Shown here piece by piece: positions 1 to 10,304 of a stretch of DNA of 64,000 nt. The stretch's first letter is position 1. Every line of letters begins with the position of its first letter. A model generated the notes under the pieces. That model was not told where the DNA came from, ran no database searches, and saw only the letters and a list, made by a program, of their open reading frames with translations. A program made the translations under genes and the position numbers. Source of the stretch: Acidovorax benzenivorans (GTDB lineage Bacteria; Pseudomonadota; Gammaproteobacteria; Burkholderiales; Burkholderiaceae_C); contig NZ_JAPCKI010000005.1 of NCBI RefSeq assembly GCF_028680575.1, positions 248,001-312,000 on the forward strand, given 5' to 3'.

Positions 1-1277
1 ACCACACCCTGCGATTCGCCGTTGGTGCCCTTGATGTGCGAGCCGAGGGCACGCACGCGGGTCCAGTCGTTGCCCAGGCCGCCAGCAAACTTGGACAGCA
101 GGGCGTTTTCCTTGATCGACTCGTAGATGCCATCGAGGTCATCGGGCACCGTGGTCAGGTAGCAGCTCGACAGTTGGGAGCGCAGCGTACCGCTGTTGAA
201 CAGCGTGGGGGTGGACGACATGAAGTCGAATGACGAGAGCACTTCATAGAACTCGATGGCGCGTGCTTCGCGGTCGGCTTCATTGAGCGCCAGGCCCATG
301 GCCACACGCATGAAGAACGCCTGCGGCAGCTCGATGCGGGTTTTCTTGACGTGCAGGAAGTAGCGGTCGTACAGGGTTTGCAGGCCGAGGTAGTCAAACT
401 TCAGGTCGCGGTCAGCCTTGAGGGCGGCACCCAGGCGCTGCAGGTCGTACTGCAGCAGGCGTTCGTCCAGTAGTTCGTTGTCCACACCTTTCTTGATGAA
501 CTGAGGGAAATACTCGATGTACGCCTGGCCCATCGCATCCTGCGTCACCTCGCGGCCCAGCACCTCGCGCACGATGGTGTGCAGCAGCAGGCGGGCGGTG
601 GCGTAGGTGTAGTCGGGATCCTTCTCAATGAGGGTACGGGCAGCCAGGATGGAGGCCTTGTACACCTCGTCCATGGGCACGCCGTCGTACAGGTTGCGCA
701 TGGTTTCGGCCACGATGGGGTCGGCCTTCACGTCGGCACCCAGGTTCACGCACGCCGACTCGATCAGGGCCTGCAGGCGCTTCGGGTCCAGCGCAACACG
801 CTCACCACCGTCGATGACCTGCAGCAGGGGGATGGATACCGCAGCGGTTTGCTGTTCGGCTTGGCGGGCACGTTCTTGGGTGCGGCGCTCGCGGTACAGC
901 ACGTAGGCGCGGGCAATTTCGTGGTGACCGCTACGCATCAGGCCCAGTTCAACCTGGTCTTGCACGTCTTCAATGTGGAAGGTGCCGCCGCCAGGACGCG
1001 AGCGCATCAGGGCGCGCGTGACGTTATGGGTCAGTGTGTCCACCACTTCACGCACGCTGGCCGATGCAGCGCCTTGTGTGCCGTGGACTGCAAGGAAGGC
1101 CTTCATCATGGCCACCGCGATCTTTTGCGGCTCGAAGGGCACCACTGCGCCGTTGCGGCGAATGATCTGGTAGTGCGCAAACGTGTTGGAGGCCGTGGCC
1201 GCAGGCGTAGCCTGGGATGCCGGGGCATCGGTGGCAACGGCATGGGCATTGGAAGGCGTGTTCAAAGCAGCTTGCAT
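1..1277 (-). CDS. nrdA: Ribonucleoside-diphosphate reductase, alpha subunit (5' part, cut by window edge)
   Basis: Class I ribonucleotide reductase large subunit, which reduces ribonucleotides to deoxyribonucleotides for DNA synthesis. About 425 N-terminal residues are present; the rest lies beyond base 1. After a roughly 35-residue Ala/Thr-rich leader comes an ATP-cone region (HYQIIRRNGAVVPFEPQKI), then the all-alpha N-terminal domain and the start of the barrel with FMSSTPTLFNSG and the redox-cysteine context LSSCYLTTVPDDLDGIY. The ATG at 1277 begins MQAALNTPSNA. The promoter region upstream carries two NrdR boxes, so repression by NrdR when nucleotides are plentiful is expected. The missing part should carry the other active-site cysteines. 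Confidence 0.95.
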   Translation of the reverse strand, partial: MQAALNTPSNAHAVATDAPASQATPAATASNTFAHYQIIRRNGAVVPFEPQKIAVAMMKAFLAVHGTQGAASASVREVVDTLTHNVTRALMRSRPGGGTFHIEDVQDQVELGLMRSGHHEIARAYVLYRERRTQERARQAEQQTAAVSIPLLQVIDGGERVALDPKRLQALIESACVNLGADVKADPIVAETMRNLYDGVPMDEVYKASILAARTLIEKDPDYTYATARLLLHTIVREVLGREVTQDAMGQAYIEYFPQFIKKGVDNELLDERLLQYDLQRLGAALKADRDLKFDYLGLQTLYDRYFLHVKKTRIELPQAFFMRVAMGLALNEADREARAIEFYEVLSSFDFMSSTPTLFNSGTLRSQLSSCYLTTVPDDLDGIYESIKENALLSKFAGGLGNDWTRVRALGSHIKGTNGESQGV

Positions 1278-1368
1278 GGGGTCCTCTTCTGTGGGCTGTC
1301 TGGGGTGGGCGTGCGGCCTGGAGTGCCGTCGCAGTGTGCGAGTGATGCGCCGGACTTCAGTCTGGCGC

Positions 1369-1384
1369 ACACTATATATGGTGT
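1369..1384. promoter_or_regulatory. NrdR box 1 upstream of nrdA
   Basis: The 16-bp near-palindrome ACACTATATATGGTGT fits the NrdR consensus (acaCwAtATaTwGtgt). It overlaps the predicted -10 element of the nrdA promoter, so a bound repressor would block transcription directly. Confidence 0.85.
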
Positions 1385-1399
1385 GTCGAGGCGGTTCAA
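1371..1399 (-). promoter_or_regulatory. Sigma70-type promoter of nrdA
   Basis: On the minus strand TTGAAC (bases 1394-1399) and TATAGT (1371-1376) are separated by 17 bp, the optimal spacing. The promoter lies about 95 bp before the nrdA ATG. The -10 is inside NrdR box 1, and NrdR box 2 begins 2 bp upstream of the -35. Predicted from sequence only. Confidence 0.7.
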
Positions 1400-1400
1400 G

Positions 1401-1416
1401 ACACTACCGGTAGTGT
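1401..1416. promoter_or_regulatory. NrdR box 2 upstream of nrdA
   Basis: ACACTACCGGTAGTGT is a perfect 16-bp palindrome. Its centre is 32 bp from that of box 1, about three helical turns, as is usual for paired NrdR sites. It lies just upstream of the -35 element. Confidence 0.85.
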
Positions 1417-1654
1417 ACCGCGTGAATGAGCCCTAAAAAGCGGAAACAGTATGTTCCCAGCCCCGGTACGTCCGTTACCGGTGTCTGCGGCCAGCCCTTG
1501 TGGATGCGACGCGTGGGATGCCAAACCGCGCAGCGGCGGACCTTGGCGGCAGATTTCCTGTGCCAGGCCGCGCGGCGCTTGGGTGTAAAACCATGTGCAA
1601 ACGCACAAAGAAAAATATGCGTTGATGCGCCCGTGCGACAGTGAAAGCGCGGCG
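1417..1654. other. Intergenic stretch between the nrdA promoter and the ampD stop
   Basis: This is the rest of the 377-bp gap between nrdA and ampD. No gene, convincing terminator or repeat was recognised. Open frames here are extensions antisense to ampD. Confidence 0.5.
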
Positions 1655-2267
1655 TCAGCGAGGCGGCGACAGGTCCAGCAGTGTGCCTTGCGGGAATCGC
1701 TGCGCAGGCCAGTCCAATGCCCTTTGCAGCCGGGGCCAGTCAAACCCTGGGCCTGGGTCCAGTTTGCGCCCCGGCGCGATATGTTCATGCCCCGCGATGT
1801 GCTCGAGGGGGTAGCGCAGCGCAATGTCCTGGCAGACCCTGGCCAGGGTTTCGTACTGTGCGGGCTCGAAGTGCAGGCCCTCCAAGCCTTCCAGTTCAAT
1901 GCCGATGGAGTCGTCGTTGCACTGACTCCGCCCCCGATAGAACGATTGCCCAGCATGCCAGGCGCGCAGGTCGCAATCCACAAACTGCCACAGCGCCCCG
2001 GTGCGCTCAATGAAGAAATGCGCGGACACCTGCAGTCCGCGAATGCCCTGGTAGTAGGGGTGGGCGTCCCAGTCCAGGGTGTTGGTGAACAACTGTTGCA
2101 CGGCACCGCCGCCGTATTCGCCCGGCGGCAGGCTGATGGAGTGCACCACGATCAGATCGACCTGCGACGCTTGCACCGGGCGCGGCCCGTGATTCGGAGA
2201 TGCCAGCCGCTGGGCTGCCCGGTGCCAGCCGCCCTCCCAGGGCGTTGAGGTCGCCGCTGGTTCGCTG

Positions 2268-2284
<17 letters not shown>
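1655..2284 (-). CDS. ampD: 1,6-anhydro-N-acetylmuramyl-L-alanine amidase AmpD
   Basis: Cytoplasmic zinc amidase that cleaves the peptide from 1,6-anhydroMurNAc-peptides during murein recycling. Loss of AmpD raises inducers of beta-lactamase in many Gram-negatives. The 209-aa product has the Amidase_2 landmarks: IVVHSISLPPG with the first zinc His, SAHFFIERTG, RAWHAG and GHEHIAPGRKLDPGPGFDW with the last ligands. I chose the ATG at 2284 because AGGA lies just before it; an in-frame ATG at 2299 would add five residues. Either start overlaps the 3' end of pilR (by 17 or 32 bp), so ampD is probably co-transcribed with pilSR, although its job is not related to pili. Confidence 0.9.
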
Positions 2285-3824
<1,540 letters not shown>

Positions 3825-3835
3825 GGAGGTGGCAG

Positions 3836-5542
3836 TCAGACCACGATGGTGTCAAACAAGGTGGCAGTGTCGGCGGGGCGGGTCGTGCGGCGGAAGCCCA
3901 CCGTGAAGGCATTGCCTCCGATGTCACCGCGTGTTGTGGTGGGGCGGTTCAGGCGCTGGTAGCTGATGGAGGCGCCATGGCGCTGGCACAGCTCCCGGCA
4001 AATATAGAGGCCCAGACCGCTGGAGCGGCTCTCTGACGAGAAGAAAGGCTCGAACAAATGCCGCTCCACGGATTTGTCCATCGGGGCACCGTCGCTCCAC
4101 ACCTGCAGGCTGACCTGCCCGGCGGGCGTGCTGCGCGTGGTCACTGACAACGAGTCGGGCTCCGGGCCCATGTAGCGCAGGGCGTTGTCCAGCAGGTTGA
4201 CCAGTACGCGACGCAGGTGCTCCACATCAAACTCCACCTGGGTGGCACCAGTATCCAGCGACACCACGGCGCGCCGCCGGGCAGGGTCCTGAGCCTGCCA
4301 GTCGTTCCAGACCTGGGCGACGGTTTCGTCCAGCGCCACGGTCGAAGCGGGGGCATGGCTGATCTGGTGTTGTACCCGGGCAATGTCCAGCACTTCTTCT
4401 GCGATGCGGGCCAGGCGGTCGGCGTTTTGCTGCACCATGTGCGCCAGGCGTTTTTGAGCCGGGTCGTGCAGGTCTTCTTCCAGCAAGGCATTGGCCTGCA
4501 CGATGGCCGCCAGCGGGTTGCGGATCTCGTGGGCCACTGCGGCGGACATGCGTCCCATGGCCGCGAGCTTTTCGGTGCGCAGCCGCGCTTCCATCTCCCG
4601 CAGATCGTGCAGAAACATCACGCACAGCCGCTCGGTGTGCGTTTGCAGGGCGGCATTGCGGGTGGATGTGAGCCAGGTGCGCACATGCAGGCCGGTGGGG
4701 CTCTGGCCGTCGTGCAGCAGATCGACATCGGCTGTCTGGGGTTGCTCGTGCCGGAAGGTGCGTCTCGCCAGGATCACCAGGGGGTGCCAGGGCGCGGTGG
4801 ATGTCAGGGCAAAAGGCAACTCGGTCAGTGCCGTGCCGCCCAGCAACTGCAGCCCTGCGGGGTTGGCAATGCGCACCACGTCGCTTTCGTCCACCACCAG
4901 CACACCATCGGTCAGGTTCTGGATGACCAGTGCACTGACCTGCGTTTGTACGCGGGCAGTCACCTGGCTTTGTTGTGCCATCTCCTGTTCGCGCGCCAGT
5001 CGGATGGCGAGCTGGTGCACTAGGTAGCTCACGATGAAGTAGCCCGTGCCGGTAAGTGCGCTTTGCAGGTAGCGCTGTCCTTCGTCCCCCGGGTTGTATT
5101 GGCCCGCCCACCAGGCCCAGCCCAGCAGCAGCAGGGTGACGGCGGCGGTGGTGCCGAGGGCCAGCGTCAGCGTGCCCATGACCGCGGCGATCAGGATGGG
5201 CAGGCCGAACAGCGGCGTGTAGTTCATGGTGCCCGCATGCAGCAACTGCAGCGCGGTGATCGCGGCCAGGTCCACCCCGATGGAGGGGAGCCACTGCGGC
5301 CCGGCGCCGGGCGAGGGGGGGCCCTTGCGCGAGAGCACCCGCAGTACCACGGTGGCTACCAGGTAGGCCACACAAACCGCCAGCACGGTGGTGCCTATCA
5401 CCTGGTTGATGAGCAACCCGGCGCCTTGCAGCACCAGCAATACCAGGGCCACCATGACGCGGCCCGTCAGAAAACCCAGCCACAGCCGTGCAAAGGGCGC
5501 ATCCGCCGACGGCGGCAGGGTACCTGCGGGCACAGCTTGCAT
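3836..5542 (-). CDS. pilS: Membrane sensor histidine kinase PilS
   Basis: Sensor kinase of the PilS-PilR pair that controls type IV pilin expression, located in the inner membrane. The 568-aa product has about six hydrophobic N-terminal segments (residues ~20-190), a PAS-like middle region (residues ~215-320, LTDGVLVVDESDVVRIANPAG), the H-box AVAHEIRNPLAAI, N-box NLLDNALRYM and G-box SSGLGLYICREL. The start is placed at the ATG at 5542 (MQAVPAGTLPPSADAP); the longer open frame runs back through the preceding gene and has no family resemblance. The gap to the upstream 75-aa gene is 23 bp and that to pilR is 11 bp. Confidence 0.92.
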   Translation of the reverse strand: MQAVPAGTLPPSADAPFARLWLGFLTGRVMVALVLLVLQGAGLLINQVIGTTVLAVCVAYLVATVVLRVLSRKGPPSPGAGPQWLPSIGVDLAAITALQLLHAGTMNYTPLFGLPILIAAVMGTLTLALGTTAAVTLLLLGWAWWAGQYNPGDEGQRYLQSALTGTGYFIVSYLVHQLAIRLAREQEMAQQSQVTARVQTQVSALVIQNLTDGVLVVDESDVVRIANPAGLQLLGGTALTELPFALTSTAPWHPLVILARRTFRHEQPQTADVDLLHDGQSPTGLHVRTWLTSTRNAALQTHTERLCVMFLHDLREMEARLRTEKLAAMGRMSAAVAHEIRNPLAAIVQANALLEEDLHDPAQKRLAHMVQQNADRLARIAEEVLDIARVQHQISHAPASTVALDETVAQVWNDWQAQDPARRRAVVSLDTGATQVEFDVEHLRRVLVNLLDNALRYMGPEPDSLSVTTRSTPAGQVSLQVWSDGAPMDKSVERHLFEPFFSSESRSSGLGLYICRELCQRHGASISYQRLNRPTTTRGDIGGNAFTVGFRRTTRPADTATLFDTIVV

Positions 5543-5565
5543 GGTCAAAACGGGTGCAGTGCCGT

Positions 5566-5793
5566 TCAGGCCGGGCCCAGGCGCCGGTGCTCGGCGCTGC
5601 AATAGGCCTGGCTGCCCAGCATCAGGGCTTCGGCCTGCGGGATGTGCACGCCGCAGTGCGCGCAAGCGAGCATGTCCTGCGGTAGGGCTGGCGGGGTGGG
5701 GGGGGCCTTGGGCGCAGCGACATCAGGGGCGCGGCGACTGCGCCAGATACCAACGGCCACCGCGATGACAACCAACAAAACCAGGTATTTCAT
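5566..5793 (-). CDS. Small membrane-anchored zinc-ribbon-like protein (PP0621 family)
   Basis: A 75-aa protein with one N-terminal membrane segment (KYLVLLVVIAVAVGIW), a Pro/Ala-rich linker, and a C-terminal half with CAHC and later CSAEH, a cysteine/histidine spacing suited to one zinc ion. It matches the small PP0621-type family often found beside pilS; its function is unknown. Its ATG overlaps the stop of the upstream CcsA-like gene as ATGA, so the two are translationally coupled, and pilS follows 23 bp later. A role in membrane assembly or pilus regulation would be a guess. Confidence 0.75.
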   Translation of the reverse strand: MKYLVLLVVIAVAVGIWRSRRAPDVAAPKAPPTPPALPQDMLACAHCGVHIPQAEALMLGSQAYCSAEHRRLGPA

Positions 5794-6587
5794 GTGTTGC
5801 GGCCCAGAACAACTTCCAACACAAAACGCGAGCCCACATAGGCCAGCAGCAACAGGGCCGAGCCCGCATACAACACGCGCACCGCGTTGCGGCCTCGCCA
5901 GCCAAAACGGGCGCGGCCCAGCAACAGGGTGGCAAAGGTCAGCCAAGAGAGCATCGAGAACACGGCCTTGTGGTCCCACCGCCAAGCCCGGCCATACAGC
6001 GTCTCTCCAAACAGCCACCCGGCCAGCAAGGTGGCGGTGAGGAGGACAAACCCGGCCGTCACGAACCGGAAGGTCAGCCGCTCCAGCGTGAGCAGCGGGA
6101 TGCCGCTGTGCGGGTCTTCGGCCTGCCGGATGTGGCGCTCGGCGCGTGTCATGAGCCAGGCGTGCACCACGGCGGCTGCAAATAAGCCATAACACGCTAT
6201 GCCCAGCGCCAGGTGCAGCGGCAACCAGGCCGATGCGGCCACATGCAGGGGCTGCCCCGGGAACAACATGGCCAGCACAATGGCGGCGGCACCCAGACCT
6301 GCCAGCACCCAGCGCGATTGCATCTGCGGGAACAACTGCCGTTCGACGGCATACACCGTGAGCACCAGCCACGCGGTCATCGACAGCGCGGGCGCAAACC
6401 CAAACCGGGGCGCATCGCCCCACAGGCCCCACACCAGCACGGCGCAGTGCAGCAACCACGCCACCAGCAGTGCGTTGCGTGCCGCTGCGGCCCCCAGGCG
6501 GGAGGCTGCGGCGGCAGGCACGGCGTAGGCCACGGCAGCGGCCAGGGCCAGCAGCCAACTGACCGGAGAGCTACTCGTTAAAATCAT
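5790..6587 (-). CDS. CcsA/YpjD-like inner-membrane protein (cytochrome c assembly family)
   Basis: A polytopic protein of 265 aa with about eight transmembrane segments, ending in a CcsA-like region with WRWDHKAVFSMLSWLTFATLLL, the conserved tryptophan/histidine signature of the cytochrome c assembly superfamily. It resembles E. coli YpjD, which also lies next to ffh, and this supports the assignment. The true heme-handling role of YpjD-type proteins is not established. I chose the ATG at 6587; a GTG two codons upstream is possible. It diverges from ffh across about 98 bp that must hold both promoters. It is the first gene of a likely unit with the 75-aa protein, pilS, pilR and ampD. Confidence 0.85.
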   Translation of the reverse strand: MILTSSSPVSWLLALAAAVAYAVPAAAASRLGAAAARNALLVAWLLHCAVLVWGLWGDAPRFGFAPALSMTAWLVLTVYAVERQLFPQMQSRWVLAGLGAAAIVLAMLFPGQPLHVAASAWLPLHLALGIACYGLFAAAVVHAWLMTRAERHIRQAEDPHSGIPLLTLERLTFRFVTAGFVLLTATLLAGWLFGETLYGRAWRWDHKAVFSMLSWLTFATLLLGRARFGWRGRNAVRVLYAGSALLLLAYVGSRFVLEVVLGRNT

Positions 6588-6685
6588 GGGCACAGTTTAG
6601 CCTTTCGCCCACCGCCAGCGCCCTGGCGGGGCCGCGCGCACAACGCCCCTGTTGACGGCGCGCAGCCAATACCGGAAACACCCCT

Positions 6686-8065
6686 ATGGCCTCCGCCCTT
6701 ACCGACAAACTCACGCGCCTCGTCAAAGAGATGCGTGGCCAGGCCCGCATCACCGAATCCAATGTGACGGACATGCTGCGCGAAGTGCGCATGGCCCTGC
6801 TGGAGGCCGACGTGGCCCTGCCCGTGGTGCGGGACTTCATCGCCCGTGTCAAAGAGAAGGCCCTGGGGCAGGAGGTGCTGGGTTCGCTCAAGCCCGGTCA
6901 GACGCTGGTCAGCATCGTCAACCGCGAACTGGCCGCCACCATGGGCGAGGGCGTGGCAGACATCAACCTGGCCGCCCAGCCGCCTGCCGTGATCCTGATG
7001 GCTGGCCTGCAAGGTGCGGGCAAGACCACCACCACGGCCAAGCTGGCCAAGCACCTGATTGAAAAGCGCAAGAAGAAGGTGCTGACGGTGTCGGGCGACG
7101 TGTACCGCCCGGCCGCCATCGAGCAGCTCAAGACGGTGACCAAGCAGGCCGGTGCCGAGTGGTTCCCCAGCACGCCCGACCAGAAGCCGCTCGACATCGC
7201 CCACGCCGCGCTCGACTATGCCAAGAAGCACTACTTTGACGTGCTGCTGGTGGACACGGCCGGTCGTCTCGCTATCGACGAAGCCTTGATGAAGGAAATC
7301 AAGGACCTGCACGCCGCGCTGAACCCGGTCGAGACCCTGTTCGTGGTTGATGCCATGCAGGGCCAGGACGCCATCAACACCGCCAAGGCTTTCAAGGAAG
7401 CGCTGCCACTCACCGGCATCGTGCTCACCAAGCTCGATGGCGATTCGCGCGGCGGTGCTGCGCTGTCGGTGCGCCAGATCACGGGTGCGCCCATCAAATT
7501 CGCCGGTGTGTCCGAAAAGCTTGACGGCCTGGAGGTGTTCGATGCCGAGCGCCACGCAGGCCGCATCCTGGGCATGGGCGACATCGTGGCCCTGGTGGAG
7601 CAGGTCACGGCCGGGGTGGACATGGAGGCCGCACAAAAGCTGGCGGCCAAGGTCAAGAGCGGTGACGGGTTCGACCTGAACGACTTTCTGTCGCAGATCC
7701 AGCAGATGAAGCAGATGGGTGGGCTGTCCAGCCTGATGGACAAGCTGCCGTCTCAGCTCACCGCCAAAGCTGGCTCCATCGACATGGACAAGGCCGAGAA
7801 AGACATCAAGCGCAAGGAAGGCATCATCCAGAGCATGACCCCGCTGGAGCGCCGCAAGCCCGAACTCATCAAGGCCACGCGCAAAAAACGCATCGCCAAC
7901 GGGGCGGGCGTGCATGTGCAAGAGGTCAACCGCCTGCTCAAGGAGTTTGAGCAGATGCAGGGCATGATGAAAAAGATGAAGGGCGGCGGCCTGATGAAGA
8001 TGATGAAGAAGATGGGCGGCATGAAGGGCATGGGTGGCGGAGGCATGCCCAAGATGCCTTTCTGA
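6686..8065 (+). CDS. ffh: Signal recognition particle protein Ffh (SRP54)
   Basis: GTPase subunit of the signal recognition particle; it binds 4.5S RNA and hydrophobic signal sequences on nascent chains and hands them to FtsY at the membrane. The 459 aa comprise the N domain (residues ~1-90), a G domain with GLQGAGKTTTTAKLAKHL, DTAGR and TKLDGDSRGG, and a Met-rich M domain (residues ~300-459) ending in a run of KMMKKMGGMKGMGGGGMP. Length and motifs are normal for the family. It has its own promoter region, shared divergently with the YpjD-like gene, and is followed by a strong hairpin at 8138-8174. Confidence 0.97.
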   Translation: MASALTDKLTRLVKEMRGQARITESNVTDMLREVRMALLEADVALPVVRDFIARVKEKALGQEVLGSLKPGQTLVSIVNRELAATMGEGVADINLAAQPPAVILMAGLQGAGKTTTTAKLAKHLIEKRKKKVLTVSGDVYRPAAIEQLKTVTKQAGAEWFPSTPDQKPLDIAHAALDYAKKHYFDVLLVDTAGRLAIDEALMKEIKDLHAALNPVETLFVVDAMQGQDAINTAKAFKEALPLTGIVLTKLDGDSRGGAALSVRQITGAPIKFAGVSEKLDGLEVFDAERHAGRILGMGDIVALVEQVTAGVDMEAAQKLAAKVKSGDGFDLNDFLSQIQQMKQMGGLSSLMDKLPSQLTAKAGSIDMDKAEKDIKRKEGIIQSMTPLERRKPELIKATRKKRIANGAGVHVQEVNRLLKEFEQMQGMMKKMKGGGLMKMMKKMGGMKGMGGGGMPKMPF

Positions 8066-8137
8066 AGACCTTTAAGCCTTTTTGGCACCTGGCGCTACAA
8101 CCATATGCCTGAGCTGCTATAAAAATAGGAGTTAATG

Positions 8138-8174
8138 AAAAAGCCGACATACACGTATGTGTGTCGGCTTTTTT
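8138..8174. terminator. Bidirectional rho-independent terminator between ffh and opgH
   Basis: GCCGACA (8143-8149) pairs with TGTCGGC (8162-8168), flanked by A5 on the left and T6 on the right, so it reads as a terminator for ffh on the plus strand and for opgH on the minus strand. The loop contains a further ACGT-centred dyad. Confidence 0.88.
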
Positions 8175-8207
8175 GTGGGGTGGTGGACGGTGGTTCTGCC
8201 TGGCGCC

Positions 8208-10304
8208 TCAGGCAGCCTGCAAAACCACGGGCCGCGCCAGTCGGCTGGCGTGCAACCAGGCACGGCGCAGTACCGGCGGAGACCACGATTCCTCAGGGAT
8301 CAGCAGCAGCCGCTGCGCACGCAGCGCCCGGCCCAGCGCGATCTGGCTGGTCCATACCGCCAGCGGAATCGCCAGCGCCAGCGGCAGGCCCACGGGCATC
8401 AGCCACAACAGTGCGCTGCTGTCGATCAGCGCCACACCCGCTGCCAGCAGGGCGATCACTGCGCTCATGGGGGCGAGCTGGCGCACGGCGTGGCGCCAGG
8501 GCACGGCGTGGGCTTCTCGCGGGGGGGATTTCCATTCCAGCTTCAGGCCGGTCAACGCGATCAGCACAAACAGCGAGTGCGCCAGCATGCGCACCGGCGC
8601 CTGCAGGATGGCCATGACGCTCTCCAGCGCTGCGCTCTTGAGCAGGCTGAAAGCGCCGCCGTACTGCTTCTGTTCCCGGCGCATGAACACGGCCGTGACG
8701 CCCAGGATGCGTGGCAGGAACAGCAGGCACAAGGTCCAGGCCCACAGCGCAAGCAACTCGGCGGGCAGGATGTGCCAGTCCGCCACCAGCTTGGCGCCCG
8801 ACAGCCACAGCGCCGTGCCCAGCGTGAGGAAGGCCAGCCACAGCGGGGCCGACAGATAGGCCATGGCGCCGGTGATGAACATGGAGCGGTGCAAGGGGTG
8901 GATGCCGGGCTCGGCCATCAGGCGCGCGTTTTGCAGGTTGCCCTGGCACCAGCGCCGGTCGCGTTGCAGTTCGGCCAGCAGGTCGGGCGGTTGCTGCTCG
9001 TAGCTGCCGATCAGGTTGGCCACCAGCCACACGTGGTAGCCCGCACGGCGCATCAGCGCGGCCTCGACAAAATCGTGCGACATGATGCCGCCTGCCAAGC
9101 CACCCTTGCCGGGGATGGGCGCTAGCGCGCAGTGCTGCATGAAGGGCGCTACGCGGATGATGGCGTTGTGGCCCCAGTAGTGCGATTCGCCCAGCTGCCA
9201 GAACTGCATGCCCAGCGTGAACAGGCGGCCCGTGACGCGCGATGCGAACTGCTGCGCGCGGGCGTGCAGCGTGACGTGGCCAATCGCCTGCGTGGCGGTC
9301 TGGATGATGCCGGCCGTGGGGTTGGCCTCCATCAGCTTGGCCATCGAGACAATGCAGTCGCCGCTCATCACGCTGTCGGCGTCCAGCACCACCATGTAGC
9401 GGTAGTCCTTGCCCCAGCGGCGGCAGAAGTCGGCCACGTTGCCCGCCTTGCGGTGCGTGCGGCGGGTGCGCAGGCGGTAGTACACCTGCACCTGAGGCTG
9501 CTGGCTGTGCTGCGCCAGGGCGCTGCGCAGCTCTTCCCAGGCGGCGCGCTCGGCGCGGGCAATGGCGGGGTCGTTGCTGTCGGACAGTACAAACACATCG
9601 AACGTGGTGCCATGGCCGGTGGCGGCCACCGACTCGCAGGTGGCGCGCAGCCCGGCAAACACGGTGGCCACGTCTTCGTTGCAGATCGGCATGATGATGG
9701 CGGTGCGGGCTTCAGGCGCCAGCGTTTGCTCCACGACACTGCGTACGGACAGCGCGTGTTTGTCGCCGCGCAGCATCACCCAAAAGCCCATCAGCCCCGT
9801 GAGGAAACCTGTGACCACCCAGGCGGACAGCAGCGCGAACAGCGCGATCTGGCCGTAACCCAGCCAGGGGTTTTCATAGTCTGGCTGCACGCTGGCAAAC
9901 AGGGTGCTGGCCAGTGCGGTGGTCAGCACGGTGAGCAGCGCAAAGGTCCAGCGGCGGCGCTGGGCTGCGCTTTGCCAGGCGGCGCTGGATTCGGTCGGGG
10001 CTTTCGCAGTCGGGGTGGAGGCAGTCTGTGCAGATGTGCGGCCCGTCAGGCGCAGCAGTGCGGCAGTGCCCAGGCTGTTCCAGAACCCGCGCCAGGGCTC
10101 GGGCACCATGGAGCCTCGGTGCACGGGCGGCGCCGTCACCGCATTGGGGTGGCGCTCTTCGCGCAACGTGCTGCGTCGACTGGGGGGCGGCCGGTGGTAG
10201 GCCGCGCCGCGCCGTGCCACCACGGCAGGGCCTGTGGGGGCGTGTGAGCCGTGGGGGCCATAAGGGGCGTGAGGGCTTACTCGGGAAGACTGATGTGCGT
10301 CCAT
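8208..10304 (-). CDS. opgH: Glucans biosynthesis glucosyltransferase OpgH (MdoH)
   Basis: Inner-membrane family-2 glycosyltransferase that makes the beta-glucan backbone of osmoregulated periplasmic glucans from UDP-glucose and exports it. The 698-aa protein has an N-terminal cytoplasmic region rich in His/Pro/Ser, membrane segments at about residues 125-175, a catalytic domain with VLDADSVMSGD and DRRWCQGNLQN (the QxxRW-type motif), and several C-terminal membrane segments. The start overlaps the end of opgG by 28 bp, so the two are co-translated. The first ~65 residues are variable in this family, so the true start could be further in, for example at the Met of MVPEPWRGFW. Confidence 0.93.
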   Translation of the reverse strand: MDAHQSSRVSPHAPYGPHGSHAPTGPAVVARRGAAYHRPPPSRRSTLREERHPNAVTAPPVHRGSMVPEPWRGFWNSLGTAALLRLTGRTSAQTASTPTAKAPTESSAAWQSAAQRRRWTFALLTVLTTALASTLFASVQPDYENPWLGYGQIALFALLSAWVVTGFLTGLMGFWVMLRGDKHALSVRSVVEQTLAPEARTAIIMPICNEDVATVFAGLRATCESVAATGHGTTFDVFVLSDSNDPAIARAERAAWEELRSALAQHSQQPQVQVYYRLRTRRTHRKAGNVADFCRRWGKDYRYMVVLDADSVMSGDCIVSMAKLMEANPTAGIIQTATQAIGHVTLHARAQQFASRVTGRLFTLGMQFWQLGESHYWGHNAIIRVAPFMQHCALAPIPGKGGLAGGIMSHDFVEAALMRRAGYHVWLVANLIGSYEQQPPDLLAELQRDRRWCQGNLQNARLMAEPGIHPLHRSMFITGAMAYLSAPLWLAFLTLGTALWLSGAKLVADWHILPAELLALWAWTLCLLFLPRILGVTAVFMRREQKQYGGAFSLLKSAALESVMAILQAPVRMLAHSLFVLIALTGLKLEWKSPPREAHAVPWRHAVRQLAPMSAVIALLAAGVALIDSSALLWLMPVGLPLALAIPLAVWTSQIALGRALRAQRLLLIPEESWSPPVLRRAWLHASRLARPVVLQAA

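Noticed and set aside
1396-2106. Minus-strand open frame of 236 codons overlapping ampD
   Set aside because: It is in another frame of ampD, with no family resemblance; AmpD zinc motifs are in the other frame.
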